Shown piece after piece: positions 8,083 through 18,600 of a DNA stretch of 29,521 nucleotides; position 1 is the stretch's first letter, and each line of letters starts with the position of its first letter. Origin of the DNA: Zhengella sp041738295 (GTDB lineage: Bacteria > Pseudomonadota > Alphaproteobacteria > Rhizobiales > Rhizobiaceae); assembly GCA_041738295.1 (NCBI GenBank), contig JBGSQC010000362.1, positions 1 through 29,521 on the forward strand. The letters are read 5' to 3'. The notes under the pieces were generated by a model. The model was not told the DNA's origin and made no database searches. It saw only the letters and a program-made list of their open reading frames with translations. The position numbers and the translations under genes were made by a program.

Positions 8083-8799
8083 TCAGGCTGATTGCACCGT
8101 GAGAATGCCGGGAAGTTCCGTGGCGCTGCCGATCACCAAATCGGCAAGGGCTTCAAGGGTCTGGCGTGTTCCGGTGCCGGAAAGGACACCGATGGCAAGG
8201 CCTGCACCAGCGGCCCTGGCGCAGTGCATGTCATGGGCATTGTCGCCCACCATGGCAACGGCAGACGGGGCTATATCCATGGCTTCAGCAAAGGACAGCA
8301 CCATATCCGGCGCAGGCTTCGGGCGTGCCACGCTGTCATAGCCGATCACCTGATCAAACAGCGAGAGAAGACCATGGGCCTCCATCGCGGTCACTGCGCC
8401 CTGGCGCACATCATTGGTGGCAATGCCCAGCTTGAAGCCGGCTTTGCGCAAGGCACGCAGCGCTTCACCCATGCCCGGCAACAAGACAGTACCCTTGACG
8501 GCATGGAGAGCGGCACGCTCGTCGAACGCATGAGTTCGGGAAACAAGTTCACCGGGATCAACGCCAGCCCACAGGACCGCCGCAACCTCGGCATTGGTTC
8601 CGGCGGCAACGATGGAATCCGGCAGGAAGCGTGTACCCGTGGGATCAAGACCGAGCAGTGCCAGCAGGCTTTCAGCCTTCTGCCCGTCTCCGTTTGCAGC
8701 ACGAAGCGCTTCTGCGCGGGCAAACGGTGTCCAGGTTCCTTCGAAGTCAATAAGTGTGCCGTCCTTGTCAAACAGGATGGCGCTGACCGGATGCTTCAT
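8083..8799 (-). CDS. HAD-family phosphatase (phosphoglycolate phosphatase-like)
   Basis: 238-aa haloacid-dehalogenase superfamily hydrolase. Motif I is FDKDGTLIDF (catalytic Asp 11 and Asp 13), motif II lies near IATND, motif III is the Lys in RPKPAPD, and motif IV is VGDNAHD. A helical cap sits between motifs I and II, as in Gph/PGP-type phosphatases. The substrate is unknown; phosphoglycolate or another small sugar phosphate is plausible. The ATG overlaps the pgi stop by four bases (ATGA), so expression is probably coupled to glucose-6-phosphate isomerase, which hints at a sugar-phosphate or metabolite-repair role. No alternative start is favoured. Confidence 0.85.
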   Translation of the reverse strand: MKHPVSAILFDKDGTLIDFEGTWTPFARAEALRAANGDGQKAESLLALLGLDPTGTRFLPDSIVAAGTNAEVAAVLWAGVDPGELVSRTHAFDERAALHAVKGTVLLPGMGEALRALRKAGFKLGIATNDVRQGAVTAMEAHGLLSLFDQVIGYDSVARPKPAPDMVLSFAEAMDIAPSAVAMVGDNAHDMHCARAAGAGLAIGVLSGTGTRQTLEALADLVIGSATELPGILTVQSA

Positions 8800-10439
8800 G
8801 ATGGCCGCATGTCCCTGATGGCAGCAACGAGACCAGCTGTCGAGGCATCACGCCCGGAGGCATCCTGTCTGCCCTCGATCACCGGCTGGAGATTGGTGGC
8901 CAATTCCTTGCCCAGTTCCACGCCCCACTGGTCATAGGCATTGATGCCGAAGAGGGCCGCTTCCACAAACACCCGGTGTTCGTAGAGCGCAATCAGCCGG
9001 CCAAGCGCAAAGGGCGTCAGCAAGCGGTGCAGGATGGTGACCGAAGGCCTGTTGCCGGGGAATGTCCGGTGACGGGCGAGATGCTCGGCCGCCTCGCCCT
9101 GCAAGCCCTTCGCATGGGATTGAGCCAGCGCCTCTTCATACGTCCGCCCGCGCATCAGGGCTTCCGACTGCGCCAGGCAATTGGCAAGGAGCAGATCCTG
9201 ATGAACCCGAAGATCCGGTTCGTGCGATTGCGCACCGACGATGAATTCGACCGGAATCACGTCCGTTCCCTGATGCAGCAACTGAAAGAAAGCGTGCTGC
9301 CCGTTGGTGCCGGGTTCGCCCCAGACCACGGGGCCGGTAGGGCCGTCAACGGAGGCCCCATCACGGCGTACACCCTTGCCATTGGATTCCATGTCGAGCT
9401 GCTGGAGATAGGCCGGAAGGCGGGCAAGCCGCTGGTCGTAGGGAATGACCGCACGGGTCGGATACCCGCAGGCAACGCGGTGCCACCAGCCGATGAGACC
9501 AAGCAGGACCGGGATGTTGTCTTTCAGCGGCGCTTCGCGGAAGTGCCGATCCATGGCATTGGCACCTGCAAGAAACTCTGCAAAGCGCGCCGGTCCGATG
9601 GCAATCATCACCGGCAGGCCGATCGCCGACCAGACCGAGTAACGGCCTCCGACCCAGTCCCAGAAGCCGAAGGTCCGGTACTCGGCAATGCCGAAGGCGG
9701 CCACCTTGTCGAGCGCGGTGGAAACGGCGGCAAAGTGCGCACCCACCGCCGCCTCGCCGAGCGCAGCGGCAATCCAGCGGCGCGCAGTGGTGGCATTGGT
9801 CATGGTCTCGATGGTGGTGAATGTCTTGGAGGCAATGATGAAGAGCGTCGTCTGCGGATCAAGCGTCTTCAGCGTGTCGGCCATATGGGCGCTGTCGACA
9901 TTGGAAACATAATGCAGGCGCGGGCCGTCATGGTAAGGCGCCAGTGAGCCTGTCACCATGACCGGTCCGAGATCGGACCCGCCGATGCCGATATTCACCA
10001 CATCGGTGAAAGACTTTCCGCCATGCCCGGCAATAGCCCCAGAGCGGATCCCTTCAGCAAAGTGACCCATGGCGGCCAGCACTTCATGGACAGCCGGAAC
10101 GACATTCATCCCATCAACGAGATACGTCTCGTCCGCCTTGGCGCGAAGCGCGACATGCAGGACGGCGCGGTTTTCGGTGGAGTTGATCCGTTCTCCGGCG
10201 AACATGGCATCGCGCAGAGCTTCCACACCGCAAGCGTCAGCCAGTGCCATCAGCTTGTCCAGCGCCGTCTCGTCCAGTGTGGTCTTTGACCAATCGATCA
10301 GCAGGTCATCCAGCCGTCGTGAATGGCGAAGGAACCGCGCCGGTTCGCTGGCGAAAACCTGCCGCATGGAAATACCGGCAAGCCGGGTGGCCTCAGCCAT
10401 AACATCAGCCACACATTTGTCCCTGTCTTCACGTTCCAC
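8796..10439 (-). CDS. pgi: Glucose-6-phosphate isomerase
   Basis: Interconverts glucose-6-phosphate and fructose-6-phosphate in the cytoplasm. It is about 547 aa, the usual size. Both family signatures are present: DWVGGRYSVWSA near the middle and ALFGINAYDQWGVELGK near the C-terminus; the substrate-binding GIGGSDLGP and GEPGTNGQHAFFQLLHQG are also intact. Start choice: the GTG at 10437-10439 has AGAGG 6 nt upstream and is preferred over an in-frame TTG at 10458-10460. The gene diverges from coxG and overlaps the downstream HAD gene by ATGA. Confidence 0.94.
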   Translation of the reverse strand: MEREDRDKCVADVMAEATRLAGISMRQVFASEPARFLRHSRRLDDLLIDWSKTTLDETALDKLMALADACGVEALRDAMFAGERINSTENRAVLHVALRAKADETYLVDGMNVVPAVHEVLAAMGHFAEGIRSGAIAGHGGKSFTDVVNIGIGGSDLGPVMVTGSLAPYHDGPRLHYVSNVDSAHMADTLKTLDPQTTLFIIASKTFTTIETMTNATTARRWIAAALGEAAVGAHFAAVSTALDKVAAFGIAEYRTFGFWDWVGGRYSVWSAIGLPVMIAIGPARFAEFLAGANAMDRHFREAPLKDNIPVLLGLIGWWHRVACGYPTRAVIPYDQRLARLPAYLQQLDMESNGKGVRRDGASVDGPTGPVVWGEPGTNGQHAFFQLLHQGTDVIPVEFIVGAQSHEPDLRVHQDLLLANCLAQSEALMRGRTYEEALAQSHAKGLQGEAAEHLARHRTFPGNRPSVTILHRLLTPFALGRLIALYEHRVFVEAALFGINAYDQWGVELGKELATNLQPVIEGRQDASGRDASTAGLVAAIRDMRPS

Positions 10440-10640
10440 GGAACACCTCTGCCTTGCCAAACTTCGACCAATTCAATCGATTTAATTCCCTATACACCGA
10501 CCCCATCCGGCGCCAAAGCAAAAAGTGGCGGCAGGAATGGCCACCTCCTCCGAAAGGCGGGGGCGGACTTTGGTGCCATGGACAATCGCCTGTCCCTTGG
10601 CTACTCCCAATGAAAGGCAAATCCAAGGGAGGCAATGGAC

Positions 10641-11096
10641 ATGGCTGTCGAAATGGAAGGTGAGGAGCGCATTCCAGCATCGGTGGAAACCGTCTGGCAG
10701 GCACTGAACAATCCGGAAATCCTCAAATCGTGCATTCCCGGTTGCGAGTCGCTCGACATGAAGGACGGCACCAACATGGAGGCCGTCGTTGCGCTCAAGA
10801 TCGGGCCGATCAAGGCGCGCTTCAATGGCGCGGTCGAATTGCTCAACCTGAACCCGCCCCATTCCTACACCATCCAGGGCGAAGGAAAGGGCGGCATTGC
10901 CGGCTTTGCCAAAGGTGGAGCTGATGTGAAACTTGCCGAGGACGGCGAAGGCGGAACCATCCTGACCTATGTGGCCAAGGCTGATGTCGGCGGCAAGATC
11001 GCCATGTTGGGCAGCCGGCTTATCGTTTCGACCTCGAAGAAGCTGGCTGGAGAGTTCTTTTCCAGCCTCAACGCAAAGATTACCGGAGCAGCCTGA
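10641..11096 (+). CDS. CoxG/SRPBCC-family protein (CO dehydrogenase subunit G-like)
   Basis: 151-aa protein of the START/SRPBCC superfamily, CoxG branch (MAVEMEGEERIPAS, then VWQALNNPEILKSCIPGCESL, GKGGIAGFAKGGADVKLAE and the C-terminal LGSRLIVSTSKKLAGEFF). CoxG helps recruit CO dehydrogenase to the membrane in CO oxidisers, and related proteins occur with other molybdenum hydroxylases. No cox/molybdenum hydroxylase genes are in the window, so the partner is unknown. The second ATG (10641) is chosen because GGGAGG lies 8 nt before it; the first (10635) is only 2 nt away. It converges on the enoyl-CoA isomerase gene, 11 bp away. Confidence 0.82.
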   Translation: MAVEMEGEERIPASVETVWQALNNPEILKSCIPGCESLDMKDGTNMEAVVALKIGPIKARFNGAVELLNLNPPHSYTIQGEGKGGIAGFAKGGADVKLAEDGEGGTILTYVAKADVGGKIAMLGSRLIVSTSKKLAGEFFSSLNAKITGAA

Positions 11097-11107
11097 CCGT
11101 CAGCGCC

Positions 11108-11905
11108 TTATTTGGCACTGCCGGAAAATTGTGCTGGCCGCTTTTCCAGGAAGGCGGAGACGCCTTCCTTGTAGTCGTTGGACCGGCCGGCCTCGCGCTG
11201 TAGTTCCCGCTCAAGGTCAAGTTGCTCATCCAGCGAGTTGGTTGCAGCGGCCTGGATCGCTTTCTTGGTCAGTGCCAGGGTGAAGGTCGGCCCCTTGGCC
11301 AGGCTTTCGGCCAATGCCAAGGCTTCTTTCATCAGGTTTTCGTCATCGACGACCTTCCAGATCATGCCCCATTTTTCAGCGATCTCTGCTGACACCGGTT
11401 CTGCGGTCAGAGCCAGCGCCTTGGCGCGCGCCTCGCCGATGAGCTTGGCCAGCCAGAAGGTGCCGCCGGAATCAGGCACCAGGGCGATCTTGGAAAATGC
11501 CTGGATGAAGCGAGCTGACCGGGCAGCCAGCACGATGTCACAGGCCAGAGCAATGTTGGCACCGGCACCGGCGGCCACGCCATTGACCGCACAGATGACC
11601 GGCTTTTCCAGCGCGCGGATCTGGCGCACCAGCGGATTGTAATAGGTCTCGATGGTCATTCCGAGGTCCGGATTGTCACCCAGCATCTTCGGGTCACGGT
11701 CTGAGAGGTCCTGCCCTGCGCAAAATCCACGGCCTGAACCTGTCAGCAGCACGGCGCGGCATCCCTCATCGTCGCGGCAATTGTCGAGTGCAGCCCGCAG
11801 GGCCAGATGCTGCTCGACATTGAACGAGTTCAGCTTTTCCGGGCGGTTCAGGGTGACAATCGTCACGGCGCCTTGGCGCTCCACCAGCACTGGGCTGCTG
11901 CTCAT
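11108..11905 (-). CDS. paaG: PaaG-type enoyl-CoA hydratase/isomerase
   Basis: 265-aa crotonase-fold enzyme. It matches the PaaG branch (1,2-epoxyphenylacetyl-CoA isomerase, oxepin-CoA forming, of aerobic phenylacetate breakdown) in diagnostic places: TLNRPEKLNSF, GRGFCAGQDLSDRD, LGMTIETYYNPLVRQI, PVICAVNGVAAGAGAN (oxyanion hole), ALVPDSGGT, and the C-terminal LDLERELQREAGRSNDYKEGVSAFLEKR. An ATG start with GGAGGA 6 nt upstream is clear. No other paa genes are present, so it may serve as a stand-alone enoyl-CoA isomerase or act with pathway genes elsewhere. A crotonase of general beta-oxidation remains possible. Confidence 0.85.
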   Translation of the reverse strand: MSSSPVLVERQGAVTIVTLNRPEKLNSFNVEQHLALRAALDNCRDDEGCRAVLLTGSGRGFCAGQDLSDRDPKMLGDNPDLGMTIETYYNPLVRQIRALEKPVICAVNGVAAGAGANIALACDIVLAARSARFIQAFSKIALVPDSGGTFWLAKLIGEARAKALALTAEPVSAEIAEKWGMIWKVVDDENLMKEALALAESLAKGPTFTLALTKKAIQAAATNSLDEQLDLERELQREAGRSNDYKEGVSAFLEKRPAQFSGSAK

Positions 11906-11999
11906 GAGGTATCCTCCGCTGCCGGTCTGCCGCCGGACTTCATGTTACAAGGAATAGTGGCTCCGTCCTGATCTTGTCACGCCCGGCAATCGGGTCAAG

Positions 12000-14900
12000 T
12001 CAGAACTTGCCGACGGCGTTGATGAAGACGCCCTGGTCGTTCAGCGTCAGGTCGCGCAGATCATCGGAGAAGCGACCGAAATTGTAACCGACGCCCAGTT
12101 TCATGTTGTCACCGAAATGGCGATAGAGCGCAGCGAGGAAGCCATATTGGGTGGTGCCGGTTTCCACCAGATGCAGCACGCGGGCTTCAGCCAGGAAATC
12201 CCACTTCTTCACAATATGGATGTCGGCCCGCAGAATGCCGAGATGAGCGGAGCTTGGTGTCCAGATCTGAGCGGTGCGTTCGCGGCGTTCGCCGATGCGC
12301 ATGCCGTATTTTGCACCGACAGTCAGCCAGCGATTGACATCATAGTTGCCGTCAATGCTGAAGATGTGGCTGCGCTGTGCAGGACCGCGTGTTTCCCCGT
12401 TGACATTGACCTGATCGCCGCTCGGAAGATCGTGCAGGAAGGTGTATTTCATGAGCATGTTGAAGCGGTCGTGCTCGACCGGGCGATAGGCCGCAGCAAG
12501 GGAGGCTTCGGCATATTTGCCGTCCCGGATATTCTGGCCGGGCGATTTCGAGAACAGCAGGTCACCGGCGGCCTGCAGGCGCCAGTCCTCGTTTGGCTTC
12601 CAGGCCACGGCAACCCCGCCGAGCCAGGTGTCCATGTCGCGGGTGCTGTCATCGGACCGTTCGCGGCGGTATTCGCCTCTCCAGCGAGCGTTCCAACCGC
12701 TTTCCTCATCCTTGTAGGACAGGGTGGCGGAGATGGCCTTGCGGTCGAAATCGGAACCGTTGGTCGTCCCGGAGACCGAATCGTCCGTGATGGTTCCGGC
12801 CTCAAAGCCTGCGGTCAGGCTCCAGGCTTTGGTCGGCTGGTAGGAGACGCCATAGGTCTGGCCCAGCGTTCTCTTCTTGCCAAAAAGATCGAGATCGCTT
12901 TCGGTGAAGACCGAGAGTTCGTCCGTCAGGCGGCGTTTGGCACCGGCAACCACCGTTCCCATGTCGCGCCCGGACAGGACCGAACCGGTGTCGCTCCAGA
13001 TGCGATCGGGGTCCAGCCGGTAACCGATGTAGCAATGATCATCGGCTGTCGGATCATAGCCGATCGAGGCCAGGCCGCCCCAGCCGGTGGTGCCGTAGGA
13101 GAGTTCAGCGCCAAGCTTCAACCGGTCGCTCAGCCGGTACTCAATGCCTGCGCCAAGGCGGTCATTGCGGCGGATATCGCCGTCCTTTGCCAGGGTTCCC
13201 TGGCCAAAGGCATAGGCCATGCGATCTTCGTCCCAGCGATACTCAACCCTGACACCGGCATCGAGACGGTCGCCATTGTAACCGCGCCGAATGGTGGCCG
13301 GCGTCCGCAGTTCCATGTAGCCGAGGCCCGCGGAGACCTTCCAGCGCTCATCGAGTTGCCAGGCGATATCGGCCTTGCCATCGCGCTTGGATTTGCCGTC
13401 ACGGTCAGAATAATCATCATAACGCGCGCCGAAGCTGACAGTGTCACTGGCTGCGATGCGCGCATCCACGCCCCAGATCAACTGATCGGCGCTGACATTT
13501 TCCGACAGCGTCTGGAAGCCCCTCTGGCGTTGCTCGACATAGGCACCGAAATGGCCTTTGACCCGGTCGCCGGTGACTTCGGCCAAGTCGGCCTGGGCCT
13601 TGATGCGCCAGGAAAGTGCCGAGCGCCCATTCAATCCGTTGTTTGTCCCGGTAACGCTGGTGATGCCGCCATCATTGGAAAAGGAGGTGGCGAAGCCGGG
13701 CCCGCGTGAGCCGGCAACTTCTGCTTCGACCCAGGTCTTTTCGGAATATCGAAGCTTGATGTCGGCAGCGAGTGCCTGCTGGTCGGCACCGGCGGTCTTC
13801 TCGCTCATGCCGGTCAAAGCCACTCGGATGCGGTCATTGATCCATTGCTCGGCTCGGCCGCCATAGGAATAGCCGGAGACATCGCCGCCGGCGGGTGTGT
13901 ATTCATACTGGACGACCAGATAGACTTCGGAGCCGCCGAGCGCTCCGCTGCGAACCGGACCAGAACTGCCGGTGGCCGATGGCAGCGAGTGGCGCAGGAT
14001 GAGAACACCCTGCATGTAGTCAATGTCGTAATCCGTCCCTTCGACGAGGACATGGCGCTCGATAACGATTCCGGTCACCGGATCACGGATCTCGGCGACG
14101 ATGCTTTCAGATCCGGTCGTGATGTCCTGCTGCTTCAGGAAAAAGGAGGATCCACCGGTGCCACGAAACACTTCACGCTGGGGGAGCGTGCCCGGCTGCG
14201 AAGCATGGACCATGATGTCGGTCCGGCGCTCTCCGAAGGATGTCACCTGCGGTGATTTGTAGTGGGCCTTGGCACCATAGAGCGCGCGGCTTGACGCCAG
14301 GAATGTGGTGCCGGTGACGCGGGTCTTGTAGTTTCCCCACATGACATGGCTATCGCCCTTGTCGAGGCGCACATAGAAGCGGCCTTGCGTGGGTGCATCC
14401 TCGACAATGGTCGAATCGTCGCCATAGATCGGATAGTAGTCATCGGGATCAAGACGCCTGAGGATGGAACGGGCGTCCTTTTCATCAAAGTTCCGGAACA
14501 GCGAACCGATCGGCTTGTCACCGGTGTCGGCGGCGGCCGTCAGCAGATACTCACCCTTGATTTTTCCCTTGAGATAGAAGGCCATGCGTCCGCGGGTGTA
14601 AACGTCGTCATACTCGCCCGGACTGGCTGCCTTGAGTGCCTTGTCACCAAAGCGCTTTCCGACGGTGAAATCAGCCAGACCGACATAAAACCAGTCGTTC
14701 TGCCGGATGTTGATGTCGCGCTCGACTTCAACAATCCGGCTGTCCATTCCCGGTGCTGCAATGGAAATGCGATGATCGCCCGGCGCGATGATGCGTTGGG
14801 CGACGAAGCGGCCATTGTCGTCCACGGGGATGGCTTCACCCATGACGTCAACTGTCGTTCCCGGCATGGCGTTTGCGCCATGAACAGTGACTGCGCCGCC

Positions 14901-15521
14901 ATAGACCTTGATGTTGCGGGTTGCCGTGCGGTCTTCACCCATGCCCGGCGCTACGGCCTCACGTGCTTGGGCAGAAAAATTGCGGGCGCTGCGCGTCAGC
15001 GGCAGGGCCACGGTCTCGTCAAAGCGCCCCTTGTCATCATAGACACGAAGCCGGTAGCTGAAATCCTTTGCCCCTTCATCGGGCATGGTCCAGCGTGCTG
15101 CACCGTTTGGCTCGACCGGAATGACAATATCCGGAAGGTCATACCCCGTCTCATCCGTTGCAGATACGATGATTTCGGCGCGCTCGATGAAAGCCGGATA
15201 GTTGGTGGTGGCAAGAAAATCGACATTTTCCCCGGCTTGGTAGGTCGCCCTGACGGGCGCTGTCGAAACATTGAGAAGCGGCCTGGTATTCAGCCCGTCG
15301 AATGTCAGCCGGACATCAACCTCAGCCAGTAGGCGGTCTGCCTTCCGATTCGGGTCCTGCTTTGCAGAAGCCCGGTCCTGCTTGCCAGCTTCCCCGTCAT
15401 CGACGGAAATGACGAACGGATCTTCGGCCCGGGCCTTGTCTGCCTGCAGGGCTGCCGCACCCATGACGAGCATCATGGCAGCAGTTGAAACCAACCGCTT
15501 TCTCCATCCTTTCATCGTCAT
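12000..15521 (-). CDS. Large outer-membrane beta-barrel protein with N-terminal Ig-like domains
   Basis: About 1173 aa and the last gene of the six-gene operon. The ATG at 15521 gives a good Sec signal peptide (basic MTMKGWRKR, hydrophobic core, cleavage after ARA); the frame is open to an upstream TTG at 15560, which is less likely. The mature N-terminal part (about 35-290) carries Ig-like and carboxypeptidase-regulatory-like beta domains (NIKVYGGAVTVHGANAMPGT...). From about 290 onward alternating hydrophobic and aromatic strands with charged turns run to the end, which finishes in Phe (INAVGKF), the signature of BAM-inserted barrels. It probably anchors or exports the neighbouring DUF11 proteins at the outer membrane; that role is inferred from position. 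The exact barrel family could not be named. Confidence 0.75.
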   Translation of the reverse strand: MTMKGWRKRLVSTAAMMLVMGAAALQADKARAEDPFVISVDDGEAGKQDRASAKQDPNRKADRLLAEVDVRLTFDGLNTRPLLNVSTAPVRATYQAGENVDFLATTNYPAFIERAEIIVSATDETGYDLPDIVIPVEPNGAARWTMPDEGAKDFSYRLRVYDDKGRFDETVALPLTRSARNFSAQAREAVAPGMGEDRTATRNIKVYGGAVTVHGANAMPGTTVDVMGEAIPVDDNGRFVAQRIIAPGDHRISIAAPGMDSRIVEVERDINIRQNDWFYVGLADFTVGKRFGDKALKAASPGEYDDVYTRGRMAFYLKGKIKGEYLLTAAADTGDKPIGSLFRNFDEKDARSILRRLDPDDYYPIYGDDSTIVEDAPTQGRFYVRLDKGDSHVMWGNYKTRVTGTTFLASSRALYGAKAHYKSPQVTSFGERRTDIMVHASQPGTLPQREVFRGTGGSSFFLKQQDITTGSESIVAEIRDPVTGIVIERHVLVEGTDYDIDYMQGVLILRHSLPSATGSSGPVRSGALGGSEVYLVVQYEYTPAGGDVSGYSYGGRAEQWINDRIRVALTGMSEKTAGADQQALAADIKLRYSEKTWVEAEVAGSRGPGFATSFSNDGGITSVTGTNNGLNGRSALSWRIKAQADLAEVTGDRVKGHFGAYVEQRQRGFQTLSENVSADQLIWGVDARIAASDTVSFGARYDDYSDRDGKSKRDGKADIAWQLDERWKVSAGLGYMELRTPATIRRGYNGDRLDAGVRVEYRWDEDRMAYAFGQGTLAKDGDIRRNDRLGAGIEYRLSDRLKLGAELSYGTTGWGGLASIGYDPTADDHCYIGYRLDPDRIWSDTGSVLSGRDMGTVVAGAKRRLTDELSVFTESDLDLFGKKRTLGQTYGVSYQPTKAWSLTAGFEAGTITDDSVSGTTNGSDFDRKAISATLSYKDEESGWNARWRGEYRRERSDDSTRDMDTWLGGVAVAWKPNEDWRLQAAGDLLFSKSPGQNIRDGKYAEASLAAAYRPVEHDRFNMLMKYTFLHDLPSGDQVNVNGETRGPAQRSHIFSIDGNYDVNRWLTVGAKYGMRIGERRERTAQIWTPSSAHLGILRADIHIVKKWDFLAEARVLHLVETGTTQYGFLAALYRHFGDNMKLGVGYNFGRFSDDLRDLTLNDQGVFINAVGKF

Positions 15522-15600
15522 TTCTGGTGTGCTCAATTCCCGTTCCTGAGTCAGGTCCAACCCCTGCCTTGTGAATGAGTTATTAATTTTCTTGGTTAAT

Positions 15601-15615
15601 CGCCGGTTAACGGCG
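15601..15615 (-). other. Short hairpin after the 1230-aa gene
   Basis: CGCCG-GTTAA-CGGCG forms a 5-bp stem 5 bp downstream of the stop, in the gap before the beta-barrel gene. There is no U-tract, so it is more likely an mRNA-processing or stability element than a terminator. Confidence 0.35.
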
Positions 15616-15620
15616 CCGAT

Positions 15621-18600
15621 TTATTGGCCTCGCTTGGTGCGAATTTCGATATGAAGTTCATAGGGTTCGCCACGCTCCTTCCACATCTTGCGGATTTCGG
15701 CCTCGACGCCTTCAAGGCGTTCTCCCATCAAGGCGCGGTCCTCGGCGCTCACATAGACAACGAGGAGATGCGACCAGCGCTCCTCCAGGATGCCGACGAG
15801 CTTGCCGAGCCCTTCCTTCCAGGTTGGAGCCAGTTCGGTGCTTCCGGGCACGAAGGCGGCATCCTTGAGGTCGAGGCGCACTTCACGGCCAAGCGATGCG
15901 CCGAAGTTCATCTCGACCATCTTGCCGGCCGTCAGGCGCATCACGCGGGGATTTTCCGTGGTCAGGCGATAGCCCGTGGGCAGGGTGCGGGTATCGAGCT
16001 TCAGAATGAAGTTCGAGCCTGTTTCCTGATCGGGCAGTTCAGCGCAGGGAACATGGAAGCGCCCGAACTGGTCCGTGGTGATCAGGAGACCGCGCACAGT
16101 TGCCACGCGAACCCCGGCTAGACCGGGCTCACCCTGATCCTGGTATCCATTGCCATTCTTGTCGTCGAACACCTTGCCGATGACATCGGAGCAATCAAAA
16201 ACGGCCTCAGGCAGGATCGTCACCACTGCACGGGCGCGAGGCGCAAGCGGCGTACCGGTGGCATCATTGACGAAGGCGAGGTTCACGTGTTCGCCCGGTT
16301 CAGCGGCAGCCGATGCCCGCAGGGTAAGCGTCACCACGATTGCACTGTTGGCGGCAAGCGGACGGCTGCCGAAGTCCAGCGTCTTGCCAGTCTGCACCGG
16401 CGCAACAGGCGTCCCGTCAACGCGGGCGCTGTTTGCTACATAGACGAAGCCATCCGGCATGCGGTCGGTGATCGTCACATTGCCAGCGGCAGCAGCCGAG
16501 CTGTTCTCAACCCGGATGGTCCAGCCAACCGTTTCACCGCGCCGGATCATCCTGGTATCGGCAATCTTGGTGATGGTAACACCTGCCGTGGAACCAACTG
16601 GATCGAGCGGAAGATGGTTGTTCACGACATGCGGGTCGCCGGCAGCAATCAGGAAGGCGAGCATGTACGGCAAACTGGCGGGACCGGCAGGCGGCGTGGT
16701 TTCCGTAGCAAGCTGGCACGAGCCGCCGGGCATCGCGTCAAAGCTGCAGGACCCTACGTCGCCAGCACCGGGCACCGGAGCAAGGTTGGTCGAGGGCGCC
16801 GGCAGATAGCCGCCGGGTGCAGTCACAGCTATCCGGTACTCGGTGCGACCAGACGGGCAGGCGGGCGCTGCATCGGGAACAATGTCGAAGCGGTAGAAAC
16901 CGTCTGGCCCAGTGATCTGGTTCTGCTGATCGGCACTGATCAGGCATACCGTCGGCAAAGGCGTTCCGGACGCATCAGTCAATGTCACACGCGCTCCGGC
17001 AATCGGCAGTCCGGTAACCGAATTGTATATGACCCCGGACGGATCGATCGCCAGGTTCTGGTCCGCCAAGTTTTGTCCGGCTTCTAGGGTGATGTTCGGG
17101 ATTCCGCCAACGCGCAGGCCGGACGGATCGCGGAACACGACCTGATAATCGGTTGCTGCCGAAAGGCCGATCACTTCATAGGTGCCATCCGGATTGCTGA
17201 CTGTGGAACCAACCACGACGCCGTTCCGGACTATTTCAACGGTGTAACCCCCAACCGTGGGTTCCCCGCCATCAAGGAGACCGTTTCCGTTGCTGTCCTG
17301 GTAGACCGTACCGGCAATCGACGCCGGAACGTCGACCGGAACGGTGATGGTCGCACTGGCACAATTGGCAGGATTGATCGCATCGCAGATGTCATAGGTC
17401 AGCGTGTAGGTGCCGGCCGGCGTACCCGGAGCCAGATCAACGGTGCCGTCCGGGTTGATCGTCAGATAGGAACTGCCTGTTCCCCCGGTTGCCGTTAGCG
17501 TGACATTAGTTGCGACCGGACGGATGCCGGCCAGCGTGTCATTGTCGAGGACGTTGATGACACCGGTTACGCCGGTTGTGCCATTCTGGTTGACAGTCAC
17601 CGTATCGTCGGCGGCTGTGACGCCGAGCGCAACCAGTTCCAGGCTCACGACGGCTGTGGCGCAGTTCCCCGGATTGGCGGCTTCGCACAGCGTATAGTTC
17701 TGTGTGTAGGTTCCGGCCGGCGTATTGGTCAGCACGGATATGGTGCCATCCGCAGCGATACTGATCGGACTTCCGGGAACCGGGCTCGGGACAGAGATCA
17801 GGAATGTTCCGGGCAGGAAGGATGTGCTTCCGCCGATGGAGTCATTGCCAAGTACCGAACCGAGATTGATCCTCGCAGGCAGGGGCATGCCCGAAACAAT
17901 CGGATCCAGGTAGACAGCCGACGAGACATCGCCCAGCGGGTCATCGGTGGCAATGATTGCATGCGTATCCACGGTCACGCCGATGGTCAGGGTGTCCGGC
18001 GTGATGCCGGTATCCGGTGTCGTCGGGCTGGTCGCGGGCGTCGTAGTGTTGGTGATCGTTTGAGAAGCGGTCCCGGCGACTACGGCACCTTCGAGGGTCA
18101 ATGTCGCGGTCTGGCCATTGGCGAGCGTACCGATATCCCACAATCCTGTGCCGGGCGCATAGGTGCCCTGGGTGGCAGTGCCATTGGCCGGGGTCGGATT
18201 TAGCCCCGCCGGCAGGAGATCGTTCAGGGAAAGGTTGTCGGCAGCGTTGGGACCATGGTTCGTGACCACGATTTGGTAGGTGACTGTTTCATCTTCGGCA
18301 ACAGTCGTCCCTCCCGAAAGGATGGTCTTGACTGTCGAAATGTCGGTGCCTGTCAGCGAGATGGTGGCGGTGGCTGTCTGAGCGGGCAATGTGGCGCCTG
18401 CCGGGGTGACTGCAGTGACCGATACCGTGTCCGAGACAGTACCTGTCTGCAGATGGGTCAAATCAATGATGTGGGTTGCCGTGCAGCTTTCGCTCGCGCC
18501 GGGCGCGATTGCCGGAATTGGCAGACCAGCGGCGCAGGTGAGTGTATCTGCCAGCGCATCAACCGGTGTCACTGAAGAAAGCGTGACAGTACCGGTATTG

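Noticed and set aside
8061..8085. TAGAGCACTTTTCGACCGATCA resembling dispersed intergenic repeats of rhizobial-type genomes
   Set aside because: Only about 20 bp match from memory and no second copy lies in the window, so it cannot be called a repeat.
8976..9947. 323-codon rightward open frame
   Set aside because: Antisense of pgi, whose signatures are intact.
11906..11999. Terminator for the six-gene operon
   Set aside because: A weak 4-bp GC stem (CCCG...CGGG) is visible, but it has no U-tract, so it was not called.
12117..13709. 530-codon rightward open frame
   Set aside because: Antisense of the beta-barrel gene; the sense frame has a signal peptide, strand pattern and terminal Phe, while this one has none.
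14346..15332. 328-codon rightward open frame
   Set aside because: Antisense of the N-terminal part of the same barrel gene; no family resemblance.
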